Source: Sphingorhabdus sp. EL138
GTDB lineage: Bacteria > Pseudomonadota > Alphaproteobacteria > Sphingomonadales > Sphingomonadaceae
Direction of reading: 5' to 3'
Length of the DNA: 64,000 bases
NCBI RefSeq assembly: GCF_945882965.1
Contig: NZ_CAMCWY010000013.1
Location: 18,425-82,424 of the forward strand
Shown here: piece after piece, positions 54,529 to 64,000 of the stretch
Layout: every line of letters starts with the position of its first letter
How positions within the stretch are numbered: the first letter of the stretch is position 1
Position numbers and translations under genes: made by a program
Notes under the pieces: model-generated
Database searches by the model: none
What the model saw: only the letters and a program-made list of their open reading frames with translations
Told to the model about the DNA's origin: nothing

Positions 54529-55923
54529 TTAGCCGACGGGATAAGTTTCCGTCAAATAGCGAAAGACAGCCCGCAATCCAAGCGCCTCTCCGCCCTTTGG
54601 CCTGCCGGGCTTGCTCGTGGGCCGCCAGGCGAAGGTGTCCAGATGCACCCAAGGCACATCGTCAGGCACGAATTTTTGCAAGAATAACGCCGCCGTGACC
54701 GCGCCAGCAAAGGCACCGCCGCTATTGGAGGTGTCGGCGATGTCGCTGTCGAGCATCTCCATATAGGGCGCCCACAGTGGCATCCGCCAGAGCGGGTCCG
54801 CCGCTGCCTGTGATGCCGCGAGAATAGCAACTGCAACGCTTTCGTCGTTGCTGAACATGGCTGGCAGATCAGGGCCAAGCGCAACGCGTGCCGCACCGGT
54901 CAGTGTGGCAAAATCAATGATCAACTCTGCCTTATCCTGTATCGCTTTGGTAAGCGCATCTGCCAAAACCAATCGTCCTTCGGCATCGGTATTGTCGATT
55001 TCTACGCTTATGCCCTTGCGGCTTTTGATGATGTCGCCGGGGCGCATCGCGTTGCCCGCTATGCTGTTTTCCGCCGCCGCCACGAGCATATGTAACCGCA
55101 CCGGCAAATGCGCCGCCATAATCAGCTCCGCCAATGCCAAGGCATGCGCCGCGCCGCCCATATCTTTCTTCATCAGCCGCATGCCAGAGGCGGGTTTGAT
55201 ATCCAGCCCGCCGCTGTCGAAGGTAATGCCCTTACCCACAATCGCGATACGCGGGTGGCGCGGGTCGCCCCATTCCACTTCAATCAGGCGCGGCGCATGT
55301 TCACGCGCGGCGGCCTTGCCAACGGCGTGAATGAGCGGATAGCCCGTTTCCAGCGCATCGCCAGCCGTGACAATGACCTCTGCCTTGTGCGATTTAGCGA
55401 TGCGCTTTGCCTCGGCCTCCAACGCATATGGCCCAAGGTCGCCCGCTGGCCGGTTGACAAGATCGCGCACCAAAGCGGTTGCGGCGGCCTGCAATACGGC
55501 CAAGGGGATGCGGGCGGGCTCGCGCACCAACAAGACTCGTGGTCCGATAAGCTTCGGCTCGCTCAAATACTCATGGTAGCGATATTGCCCAAGTATCCAA
55601 CCCAGCATAGCATCGCCCGCATCATAATCGGCAAGCCGATATGTGCCTTCGGGAAGGCTGTCTGCGGCTTTAGCTAAATGCCACACACCCGGTACGGCGG
55701 CATCGGAAACGCCAGCGACGGCAGCCCATTCGCCGGGTTTATCTCCGGGCATTATGGCTATTTCGTTGGCGTTACCTTCAAACTTTTGTGCCTTAATAGC
55801 GGTTCGGGCCGCATCGGATTGCAGCGCAAGCCATGTTTCAAAGCGGCCTTTGTCGGTGATATGAATAAGGGTGGCGGCCTGCGCATTGTCAGGCTGGATC
55901 AAATTGTCATAACGCATAGACAC
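54529..55923 (-). CDS. Leucyl aminopeptidase family protein (M17)
   Basis: A di-zinc aminopeptidase of 464 residues. The M17 signature NTDAEGRL is at 311-318, and the metal/catalytic segment KGITFDSGGLDIKP starts at Lys231. The C-terminal catalytic domain is complete and the N-terminal domain is short, as in the sphingomonad PepA-like subgroup. An ATG two codons later (55917) is also possible. With the following NlpC/P60 gene it could form a peptidoglycan-peptide recycling unit. Confidence 0.93.
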   Translation of the reverse strand: MSMRYDNLIQPDNAQAATLIHITDKGRFETWLALQSDAARTAIKAQKFEGNANEIAIMPGDKPGEWAAVAGVSDAAVPGVWHLAKAADSLPEGTYRLADYDAGDAMLGWILGQYRYHEYLSEPKLIGPRVLLVREPARIPLAVLQAAATALVRDLVNRPAGDLGPYALEAEAKRIAKSHKAEVIVTAGDALETGYPLIHAVGKAAAREHAPRLIEVEWGDPRHPRIAIVGKGITFDSGGLDIKPASGMRLMKKDMGGAAHALALAELIMAAHLPVRLHMLVAAAENSIAGNAMRPGDIIKSRKGISVEIDNTDAEGRLVLADALTKAIQDKAELIIDFATLTGAARVALGPDLPAMFSNDESVAVAILAASQAAADPLWRMPLWAPYMEMLDSDIADTSNSGGAFAGAVTAALFLQKFVPDDVPWVHLDTFAWRPTSKPGRPKGGEALGLRAVFRYLTETYPVG

Positions 55924-56040
55924 CGCGATAGCCGGAATGGCATGTGAACGGGAAATTATTTAGAAATGTCGCGTATTTTTCTTATTTGCATGCAATCGCT
56001 CCGCCGCGCCGCGGAGCCGCGATAATGCGAAATTCGCAAA

Positions 56041-56067
56041 AGCTGACGGGCGCCATCGACGCCCGTC
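56041..56067 (-). terminator. Terminator after the monooxygenase gene
   Basis: GACGGGCG and CGCCCGTC form a perfect 8-bp stem around a 7-nt loop, followed on the minus strand by AGCTTTTG. It lies 10 bp past the monooxygenase stop. Confidence 0.65.
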
Positions 56068-56076
56068 CAATAAACA

Positions 56077-57594
56077 TCATTCCGCAGCGATAAGCGTTTC
56101 GGTGTTTTCATCATGCTTGCCCGCAAAATGCGGCGCCGAAAACACCATGACACCGTCATCAATGGGGTCTTGTGTCAGGATTTTCTTCTCTGCGGTGTAA
56201 TTTTGCAAAACACGCCATGGGTGACGATCACCATTCTTCGGCAGCGTGTCGAAACTGCGCGCGAAATAACCGGAGCTGAAGTCCGTCACAAACGGCAATT
56301 TGGGCATGTCGGGGTCATCCAGAACCGGTGTTGCCACCAGTGCATTCTTGTCATCCATTTTCCACAGCAAGCGGCAAACATAATCCGCCACAATATCGGT
56401 CTTTAGCGTCCAAGATGCGTTGATATAGCCAAATACACTGGCGAAGTTCGGGATGTCGTTGAACATCACGCCCTTATAATTGAAATGCTCGCCGAAATTG
56501 ACAGCTTCCCCGTCTACACTGATCGCGGTCTTGCCCATGGTGACAAGGTTCAGGCCCGTTGCCGTGATGACGATATCGGATTCGATATGCTTGCCCGACT
56601 TCAGCTGAATGCCCGTCTTGGTAAAATGGTCGATATGGTCGGTGACAACTTCCGCCTTGCCCTCGGTAATCGCCGTGAACATGTTGCTATCGGGAATGAG
56701 GCACAGGCGTTGTTCCCATGGGCCGTATTTAGGGACAAAATGGGTGTCGACATCAACCGACGCTGGCAAAGCGTCCCGCGCCATATTGACCAGCTTCGCC
56801 CCCAGCTTTGCAGGGTTCCGACGCGCATACCAATATGTGAAACGTTGCATATTGATATTGCGCCACCGGGTCAGCGCATAAGCCAGCTTCTCTGGCAGAA
56901 TCTTGCGCACAAACTTCGAAAACGGGTCAATGGCGGGCCGCGAGACCATATAGGTTGGCGAACGTTGCAGCATGGTCACTTGCGCGCCTTGTTGCGCCAT
57001 TACAGGGACAATCGTGACCGCCGTCGCGCCTGAACCAATAACCGTAACCTTCTTACCCGCATAATCCAAATCCTTGGGCCAATGCTGCGGATGGATGATT
57101 TGACCACCAAAGTCAGCTTCGCCCGCAAAATCAGGCTTATAGCCTTGATCATAGTCATAATAGCCCGCGCACATGAACAAGAAGCGCGCTGCAAAATGCC
57201 GTTCGGCACCACCATCTGCGGCCTTGGCCGTTACGTGCCAGCGGGCATCGGGGGTCGACCAATTGGCCGAGATAACCTTGTGACCAAAATGAATGTGCGG
57301 CGTAATGTTATATTCGTCGGCGGTTTCATGGACATATTCGTGGATAGAGGGGCCATCCGCGATCGTTTTTTCATGCAACCATGGTTTGAAACGATAGCCC
57401 AGCGTATGCATGTCGGAGTCCGACCGGATACCAGGATAGCGGAACAAGTCCCACGTCCCGCCCATATCGGCGCGTTGTTCCACAATCGCATAGCTTTTGT
57501 TCGGGCATTGCATCGTCAAATGCGCCGCAGCGCCAATACCGGACAGCCCGGCACCCACAATTAAAACATCTACTGTCGTCTCAGCCTGCGCCAT
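56077..57594 (-). CDS. Flavin-containing monooxygenase with Baeyer-Villiger fingerprint
   Basis: An FAD/NADPH monooxygenase of 505 residues. The first Rossmann motif GAGLSG is at 14-19, the BVMO fingerprint FxGxxxHxxxWP appears as FGGQIIHPQHWP at 162-173, and the NADPH motif GSGATA is at 187-192. The family oxygenates ketones, sulfides or amines; the substrate is unknown. The ATG at 57594 is preferred to one four codons upstream. Confidence 0.91.
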   Translation of the reverse strand: MAQAETTVDVLIVGAGLSGIGAAAHLTMQCPNKSYAIVEQRADMGGTWDLFRYPGIRSDSDMHTLGYRFKPWLHEKTIADGPSIHEYVHETADEYNITPHIHFGHKVISANWSTPDARWHVTAKAADGGAERHFAARFLFMCAGYYDYDQGYKPDFAGEADFGGQIIHPQHWPKDLDYAGKKVTVIGSGATAVTIVPVMAQQGAQVTMLQRSPTYMVSRPAIDPFSKFVRKILPEKLAYALTRWRNINMQRFTYWYARRNPAKLGAKLVNMARDALPASVDVDTHFVPKYGPWEQRLCLIPDSNMFTAITEGKAEVVTDHIDHFTKTGIQLKSGKHIESDIVITATGLNLVTMGKTAISVDGEAVNFGEHFNYKGVMFNDIPNFASVFGYINASWTLKTDIVADYVCRLLWKMDDKNALVATPVLDDPDMPKLPFVTDFSSGYFARSFDTLPKNGDRHPWRVLQNYTAEKKILTQDPIDDGVMVFSAPHFAGKHDENTETLIAAE

Positions 57595-57708
57595 ATGCCC
57601 CTCCACTTTGTGTCAAAATCTTACTGACATCGTTGCAAATTGCAACCGGCTTTCGCGTGGGAGAAAATACGGCTACGGCAGTGCAGAACATAAAGGAAAT
57701 TAGGTCCC

Positions 57709-58020
57709 ATGCGCACCCAAACTGACGAAGACTATGTCTATGATGAAGCATCTGGCGAATGGGTAAGCGCCGCCGACGCACAAGCCGCGACCGCGCAAAA
57801 TGAAGCTGTCGAAGTCCGCGATGCAGTGGGGAATCTACTTGCCGACGGCGACCAAGTGACGTTAATCAAGGACCTGACGGTCAAGGGCGCGGGCCAGACG
57901 TTAAAACGCGGCACGTTGATCAAATCGATCCGCTTAACGGGCGACGCGCAAGAAATTGACTGCCGCTTTAATGGTATCAAGGGCCTGGTGCTGCGCGCCG
58001 AGTTTGTGCGGAAACGGTGA
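57709..58020 (+). CDS. PhnA-domain protein lacking the zinc ribbon
   Basis: A 103-residue protein whose C-terminal ~70 residues match the PhnA/YjdM domain (VRDAVGNLLADGDQVTLIKDLTVKG, IRLTGDAQEIDCRFNGIKGLVLRAEFVRK). The N-terminal zinc ribbon of classical YjdM is replaced by an acidic, cysteine-free segment, DEDYVYDEASGEW. The family's link to phosphonates is doubtful and the role is unknown. Its stop overlaps the start of the DoxX-like gene. Confidence 0.85.
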   Translation: MRTQTDEDYVYDEASGEWVSAADAQAATAQNEAVEVRDAVGNLLADGDQVTLIKDLTVKGAGQTLKRGTLIKSIRLTGDAQEIDCRFNGIKGLVLRAEFVRKR

Positions 58021-58412
58021 TGATCCGGTCAGGATTGCGCGTAATTCTCGCGATTTTCTATTTGGGCGCAGGCATCGCGCACCTCATCTCGCCACACGGA
58101 TTTTTGGCCATTACGCCAGATTGGGTGCCCTACCCCGCGTTCATGGTCGCGTTTACGGGGGTGGCTGAAATCGCTGGCGCGATTGGACTGATGATTCCGC
58201 AGACCCGCAAATGGGCAGCGTTTGGCTTGGCGCTTTATGCCTTGTGTGTCTGGCCAGCCAACTTCAACCACGCAATCAATAGCATCACCGTTGGCGGGGA
58301 AGCATTAAGTTGGTGGTATCATGGGCCACGACTGATGTTTCAGCCTGTCCTGATTTGGCTTGCCCTTTGGGTGGGGCATGTCACCGATTGGCCATTTGGT
58401 AAATTGCGGTAA
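58020..58412 (+). CDS. DoxX-family membrane protein
   Basis: A 130-residue membrane protein with four predicted helices and the DoxX-like segment IFYLGAGIAHLISPHGFLAITPDWVPYP. A GTG three bases earlier is an alternative start; both give tight coupling with the PhnA-domain gene. DoxX relatives are tied to thiol/redox stress or quinone chemistry, but this subgroup is uncharacterised. Confidence 0.82.
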   Translation: MIRSGLRVILAIFYLGAGIAHLISPHGFLAITPDWVPYPAFMVAFTGVAEIAGAIGLMIPQTRKWAAFGLALYALCVWPANFNHAINSITVGGEALSWWYHGPRLMFQPVLIWLALWVGHVTDWPFGKLR

Positions 58413-58479
58413 TATTTGGCACCTTCTTTCCTCCTCCCGCGTTCTCCCCTTGTCCCTTCATGAGAAAAGGAATGAGAAC

Positions 58480-58632
58480 ATGCATAAGGACGGCGACAAA
58501 ATCGATGTGACGGAAGAGGAAGCGAGCGGCGGCGTGAAAAATGTCGGCCTGCGCTATGTTCTGGCCATTTCGCTTTTACTGGCAATCATTATATTGTCGG
58601 CCATGTGGATGACGGGGGCCCTATTGAATTAG
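58480..58632 (+). CDS. Small single-helix membrane protein
   Basis: A 50-residue protein with an acidic N-terminus (DKIDVTEEEASGG) and one hydrophobic helix (about 27-46). AAGGAATGAG precedes the ATG at 58480. It is similar in design to short sphingomonad proteins of unknown function. It follows the DoxX-like gene. Confidence 0.6.
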   Translation: MHKDGDKIDVTEEEASGGVKNVGLRYVLAISLLLAIIILSAMWMTGALLN

Positions 58633-58753
58633 CGCTCACCCTTCTTGACATCCGGCCACCCAATGCCCAGTTCGGTCGATGCGGGCCGGGCCCCTCTGGT
58701 CGTCATGTGACGGCGATGTCGGACCGCTTCATAAGTTCAAGAGGAGACCCGAA

Positions 58754-59065
58754 ATGAATGCAGCCGTTGGAATGCCTTGCCCTGTATGCAAGGTGCCACT
58801 TGTCATGAGTGATCGCCAAGGTGTCGAAATTGATTATTGCCCGCAATGTCGCGGCGTATGGCTGGATCGCGGTGAGCTGGATAAGATTATCGAGCGCAGC
58901 GCCGCGGCCGACATGCCGCCACAACCTGCGCCGGCCCCGCAAGCACCCATGCCACCCCAAGGCGGCTTTGCACCACAGGGCTATCCTATGCAGCATCAAG
59001 GCTATGGCCATGGCTACCCATATCAGAAGCGAAAGAAATCGTTTCTCGAAGAGCTTTTCGATTAA
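58754..59065 (+). CDS. TFIIB-type zinc-ribbon protein with low-complexity tail
   Basis: A 103-residue protein. The N-terminal zinc ribbon has CPVC and CPQCRGVWLDRGELDKII (four cysteines), typical of the zf-TFIIB family. The tail is rich in Pro, Gln, Gly, Tyr and His and ends in the basic segment KRKKSFLEELFD. AAGAGGAGA precedes the ATG. A regulatory or nucleic-acid-binding role is guessed only from the zinc ribbon. Confidence 0.82.
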   Translation: MNAAVGMPCPVCKVPLVMSDRQGVEIDYCPQCRGVWLDRGELDKIIERSAAADMPPQPAPAPQAPMPPQGGFAPQGYPMQHQGYGHGYPYQKRKKSFLEELFD

Positions 59066-59080
59066 GCATCCGCGCGCAAC

Positions 59081-59115
59081 AAAAAAAAGGGCCGCCTTTC
59101 GGCAGCCCTTTTTTT
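59081..59115. terminator. Bidirectional terminator
   Basis: GGGC-GCC pairs with GGC-GCCC around a TTTC loop, with one C/A mismatch, flanked by an A run on the left and a T run on the right. It serves the zinc-ribbon gene on the plus strand and the cold-shock gene on the minus strand. Confidence 0.85.
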
Positions 59116-59129
59116 AACTTTCCGGCTGA

Positions 59130-59339
59130 TTAATCAGCGGCGGACAGGTTGATGGCCGAAGCCTTACCGTTGCGGCCGATTTCCACTTCGAAATTCACGC
59201 GCTGTTCTTTATCAAGCGTGTGCATGCCAGCTGCTTGAACAGCCGAGATGTGTACGAAGCTGTCATCACCGCCGCCATCAGGCGCGATAAAGCCATAGCC
59301 TTTGTCTGCATTAAAAAATTTTACGGTGCCTACGGGCAT
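59130..59339 (-). CDS. Cold-shock domain protein
   Basis: A 69-residue CspA-type RNA chaperone. It contains RNP1 (KGYGFIAP) and RNP2 (DSFVHISAV). AAGGA stands 8 nt before the ATG. The ~200-bp upstream region without genes is long enough for the extended 5' leader common in cold-inducible csp genes, but no specific structure was identified. Confidence 0.95.
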   Translation of the reverse strand: MPVGTVKFFNADKGYGFIAPDGGGDDSFVHISAVQAAGMHTLDKEQRVNFEVEIGRNGKASAINLSAAD

Positions 59340-59537
59340 AATATGTTCCTTTCACGAAACAGGTGACCACCGGACAACAGCGCCAAGTGGGTAGCCAAGT
59401 CGTGGTAGGGAAAAACGTTGCCCGTTCCGATCATGTGACCGGTGACGCGCCTCAAAAATCCGTCGCGGTCGACGATAGCGTTCGTCCCATATACGCTTAA
59501 TTTAGCCGATGTGCAAACTAGAAGCGAAAATAACGAC

Positions 59538-59873
59538 TTATTCCCGCTCAGTGCCATTTTTGGACAACTGCGCCACAGATGTGCCGCTGAGCCGTTTCCG
59601 GTTTGCGACCATGCTTTTGGAATAATGCGCGATGCTGCTGCTGACGATCGCCTCGGGGCTGTTCCCCAGCTTTCCGGTCATCAGGTCGCAGCCAAGGGTA
59701 AGGTTCGCTGCGACCTTTTCCGACACCATCCGCCCCGCCTCTTGCACCGCCGCAGGCCCACCTTGCGCCAGACTGCCGATGCGCATCGCGATCACCATAT
59801 TCGATTCCGCGGCAAGCGCCCAGGCGTCCATGTTTATGTCGAACCAGTTGAGGTTTTTCGGTGTTGTGGTCAT
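59538..59873 (-). CDS. Conserved hypothetical protein, phasin-like
   Basis: A 111-residue, mostly helical protein beginning MTTTPKNLNWFDINMDAWALAAESN, with a small-residue-rich middle helix. The composition recalls short phasin-like proteins, but no family motif is certain. It is monocistronic, between the cold-shock gene and thiC. Confidence 0.55.
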   Translation of the reverse strand: MTTTPKNLNWFDINMDAWALAAESNMVIAMRIGSLAQGGPAAVQEAGRMVSEKVAANLTLGCDLMTGKLGNSPEAIVSSSIAHYSKSMVANRKRLSGTSVAQLSKNGTERE

Positions 59874-59969
59874 GCCCCAACCCTAATCCGCCTTGCCAGA
59901 ATGTCACGCGCCAATAACGCGGCGGGGGGCGTACGCGAGGCGGTTTGGCGTTAGGTGCTGCTTGCGCGG

Positions 59970-61859
<1,890 letters not shown>

Positions 61860-61909
61860 CGATTAAGCGTGAAGACCTGGCTTGGTCCTCACCAGTCCCT
61901 CGGACTGGC

Positions 61910-62008
61910 TGCGGTCTCACCTCCCTACGCCCGTGCCAACGGGATCAGGTTCAGCGGGTCGCGGGCATATCAGCACCGCCTCTCAGTCATGCGACTCCCC
62001 GGGGATGT
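61910..62008 (-). ncRNA. TPP riboswitch (THI element)
   Basis: The minus strand contains the conserved elements in order: CCCCGGGGAGUC, ACUGAGAGG (pyrimidine-sensing J/P3 region), GACCCGCUGAACCUGAUCC and GCGUAGGGAGG (pyrophosphate-sensing region). It stands about 80 nt upstream of thiC. A further hairpin (CCAGUCC-GGACUGG type) separates it from the ribosome-binding-site hairpin. Confidence 0.93.
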
Positions 62009-62081
62009 GTAGACGATAGGCGAGACAGCGCAGTCAGTCCAGCAGATTGCCCATAAACGTGCTTTAGGCTCTCAGCCCTCC

Positions 62082-62951
62082 TCAAAAAGTATAGCTAATC
62101 CCACCCGCCATAAACCATTGGTCCGCGTCGCCGCGCAGCGATGTGACGGGTGAACGTGCGGCATCATTGGTGAGCCGGGAATAATTGATGAAAGCATAGA
62201 CACCCCAGCCGCCATCGCGCGCATCGCCCGACAAATCGACTGCACCGAGCAGATTTGCACCAAAGCTTTTCCAGCCGCCCTTGGCGTTAAATACCGGCAG
62301 GCCGCTCGCAATGCTGCCCGCTTGATCGATGCTGAAATAGGTGTCGGCATAGTTGCCATCTACATGCGTGGCAGACAGGCTGAGCATCGTAAATATCGCC
62401 ATCGACAGCGGCGTTGCATAGCTGACGCTTGGGCTGATGATGCGGCCCTTATGTGCGCCCGCAACATCCCATTGAATGTCACTGGACATCGTCAAAGTAT
62501 CGAAGGGATGCAGTATTTTGGAGAATGACACCCCAGCGGTGGCGCCAACCTCAATCGCCACATCTTCCTTACCCAACAAGCGGACGATGGGGTCCTTGAT
62601 ATCATCATTGCGGTCCATGCGGAAACGCACGAGGGGCCCTGCGAGGAATTTCACATCCTTGCCGCTATTGCCATCGGCGACGAGGTCAACATACAGCCCT
62701 GGCCCACGCGCACCAAAGTCGATACCTTCGACGCTGCCTTGAACAAGCGGTGCCGGAAAAAGGTCATATTGGTCGGACCCATCGTAGCTGGGACTTAAGC
62801 CTGCACCAAGGCCAACCGTCACCCAGTCACCTGAAAATACGCTGCGATTGGGGCGTTCGGCCACGGGCGTTTCGCCACCTTGGGCAAAGGCAGGTGCGCA
62901 CAGCGCAGCACTGAGATACAAAACAGCAACACAGCTTTTAAGTATTTTCAT
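62082..62951 (-). CDS. MipA/OmpV family outer-membrane protein
   Basis: A 289-residue outer-membrane beta-barrel. The signal peptide ends at AFAQG (about 24). The mature part has the family pattern with SVFSGDWVTVGLGAGLSPSYDGSDQYDLFPAPLVQG and a C-terminal aromatic residue (SYTF) for BAM recognition. The relative MipA is a scaffolding protein for MltA/PBP1b; the role here is unknown. GGGAG precedes the ATG at 62951. Confidence 0.9.
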   Translation of the reverse strand: MKILKSCVAVLYLSAALCAPAFAQGGETPVAERPNRSVFSGDWVTVGLGAGLSPSYDGSDQYDLFPAPLVQGSVEGIDFGARGPGLYVDLVADGNSGKDVKFLAGPLVRFRMDRNDDIKDPIVRLLGKEDVAIEVGATAGVSFSKILHPFDTLTMSSDIQWDVAGAHKGRIISPSVSYATPLSMAIFTMLSLSATHVDGNYADTYFSIDQAGSIASGLPVFNAKGGWKSFGANLLGAVDLSGDARDGGWGVYAFINYSRLTNDAARSPVTSLRGDADQWFMAGGISYTF

Positions 62952-63027
62952 GAAATGCTCCCGTTGAACCAAGGCTGGAAACCAACCGAATGTACCCTTG
63001 GTTCCGCCCCTATCACAGCAAAGCGGG

Positions 63028-63501
63028 TTAAAGCATGTATTTCATTTTAATCTGCTGGCTGACGACAACTGCATCAATGGCAAAAGCGGCGGCTTTGAAC
63101 TTCGGCGGTCCCGTGACGATCGCGGGATTGCGCGAAAAACCGAAGCCTTCTTTTGGAATGAAAACAGCCATATCCATTTTGTCATTGCCATTTTCATCGT
63201 GAATCACAGCGATCGCATACGTGCCTTGGGCAATGCCGCGGAAGGAAACCTGCGCCGAATCGCGCGCGGGCCGTGTGATGCGAAAGCTTTTCGTATCTTT
63301 ACTGCAATCGGGGAAAAAACGCGGGTTTGCGGTAACGCAGATCAGAACATTGCCCTTCATATTGCGTAGGCCCGAAATATTGACCTCAAGCGTTGCGGGA
63401 GATGCCGCTGCCGCAGCCGCGCTAGTGAGGGCGGCGGCTCCAATGCCCAAGCCCAAGATCAGTGCCGCACATTTTGTCCCAAAACCTGAAATATAAACCA
63501 T
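63028..63501 (-). CDS. DUF2141 domain secreted protein
   Basis: A 157-residue exported protein with a signal peptide of about 35 residues and the DUF2141 domain (NISGLRNMKGNVLICVT, AIAVIHDENGNDKMD, KEGFGFSRNP). The ATG at 63501 follows GGGGAAATT. Its first 80 bp overlap the end of the sterol-desaturase-family gene in another frame, a long overlap that suggests coupled expression. The family is often near sterol or carotenoid desaturase genes. Confidence 0.82.
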   Translation of the reverse strand: MVYISGFGTKCAALILGLGIGAAALTSAAAAAASPATLEVNISGLRNMKGNVLICVTANPRFFPDCSKDTKSFRITRPARDSAQVSFRGIAQGTYAIAVIHDENGNDKMDMAVFIPKEGFGFSRNPAIVTGPPKFKAAAFAIDAVVVSQQIKMKYML

Positions 63502-64000
63502 AATTTCCCCGATATGCCTCATGGTGCTTTTGGTGATGTGTCGCCGTTATCAGCCAGCGCCCCAAACTGCCATTAACAACGAACTTGGGAAAACATTCCC
63601 ACCCCATATGGTTGGTCACGCCCATGATCGTCATGATCGCTAACACAGCGCCCAATGCCCCCACATGAACGGGGATGAGAAAAACCAGAACGGGAATGAC
63701 GAACGCGCCGGACAACGCTTCCCACGGATGAAAAGACATTGCCGCCCATGCGGTGGGTGGACGGCTTTCATGGTGGACGGCATGCGCGGCCTTAAACCAA
63801 AATGGTCGATGCATCAGGCGGTGCGTCCAATAAAACCAGGTGTCGTGGGCAAGCAAATACAAGAAAATCGACACGGGAAGGTACCATATAGGAAACGCGT
63901 TCACGTCGGTGTAGATCTGCGTCCAACCGAAATTATCCCAGCCCCAAGCCACAATGCCCGCAGGAACGCCGTAGATAGCGGCACTGGCCAGGCTCCAGCC
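63422..64000 (-). CDS. Sterol desaturase/fatty acid hydroxylase family protein (5' end beyond the window)
   Basis: The visible C-terminal ~192 residues of an integral-membrane di-iron hydroxylase. The histidine boxes are HDTWFYWTHRLMH, HAVHH and HHQKHH, as in the fatty acid hydroxylase superfamily that includes sterol desaturases and carotenoid hydroxylases. The frame stays open to the right edge, so the start is missing. Its stop at 63422 lies 80 bp inside the following DUF2141 gene. The substrate is unknown. Confidence 0.88.
   Translation of the reverse strand, partial: GWSLASAAIYGVPAGIVAWGWDNFGWTQIYTDVNAFPIWYLPVSIFLYLLAHDTWFYWTHRLMHRPFWFKAAHAVHHESRPPTAWAAMSFHPWEALSGAFVIPVLVFLIPVHVGALGAVLAIMTIMGVTNHMGWECFPKFVVNGSLGRWLITATHHQKHHEAYRGNYGLYFRFWDKMCGTDLGLGHWSRRPH

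Overview
The window reads as a gene-dense alphaproteobacterial chromosome segment, most likely from a member of the Sphingomonadales. This rests on the gene families and their arrangement: a ligase/exonuclease repair pair, a radical SAM/UdgX pair, a serC leader RNA ahead of serC-serA, a short ArgC, a Spinster-like MFS transporter, DUF2171 and DUF2141 proteins, and MipA/OmpV. It also rests on many short palindromic intergenic repeats. No tRNA, rRNA, CRISPR array, prophage or complete insertion sequence was seen. Roughly 60 genes are supported, many with 1-4 bp start/stop overlaps.

Layout. 0-5 kb: a DsbA-like lipoprotein, smc and an alpha/beta hydrolase. 5-10.4 kb: a DNA-repair island of two divergent pairs. 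Exonuclease and ATP-dependent ligase lie on the minus strand; a radical SAM protein and a DUF4130-UdgX fusion lie on the plus strand. A LexA-type GAAC-N7-GAAC site sits between them. 10.4-15.6 kb: a GH36 alpha-galactosidase divergent from a sodium/solute symporter and glycerol kinase, which together look like a galactosylglycerol catabolic locus. 15.7-21.5 kb: dapE, a PQQ-type sugar dehydrogenase, small membrane and surface proteins, rpmB and tadA. 21.5-24.3 kb: a LytS/LytR-type two-component system in one operon with a dienelactone hydrolase. 24.4-29.2 kb: an HD protein, a 41-residue basic protein, a DctA-type carrier, a methyltransferase and an MFS transporter.

29.2-34.7 kb: purA, hisZ, serA and serC, with a structured leader before serC. 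34.8-39.6 kb: a PepSY protein with an MsrQ-like heme membrane protein, an extensin-like lipoprotein, a LOG protein, membrane-anchored cytochrome c, prephenate dehydratase and a DUF2171 protein. 39.6-47.7 kb: polA, an EamA exporter, a nitrilase-family amidase, galE and hslVU. 47.7-57.6 kb: an M16 protease, a CinA-like protein, map, argC, an NlpC/P60 hydrolase, a leucyl aminopeptidase and a Baeyer-Villiger-type monooxygenase. 57.7-64 kb: small proteins, a cold-shock protein, thiC under a TPP riboswitch, MipA/OmpV, a DUF2141 protein and a sterol-desaturase-family gene cut by the right edge.

Most of the content is core metabolism and housekeeping. The points most worth a second look are: the putative SOS-controlled repair island; an exonuclease reading frame whose conserved N-terminus has only an ATC codon as a start; a dispersed repeat that coincides with the stop codons of four genes; the galactosylglycerol locus; and an approximately 86 bp palindromic repeat family. 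Start codons given here were chosen from family N-termini, signal peptides and ribosome binding sites, so several are shorter than the longest possible reading frame.
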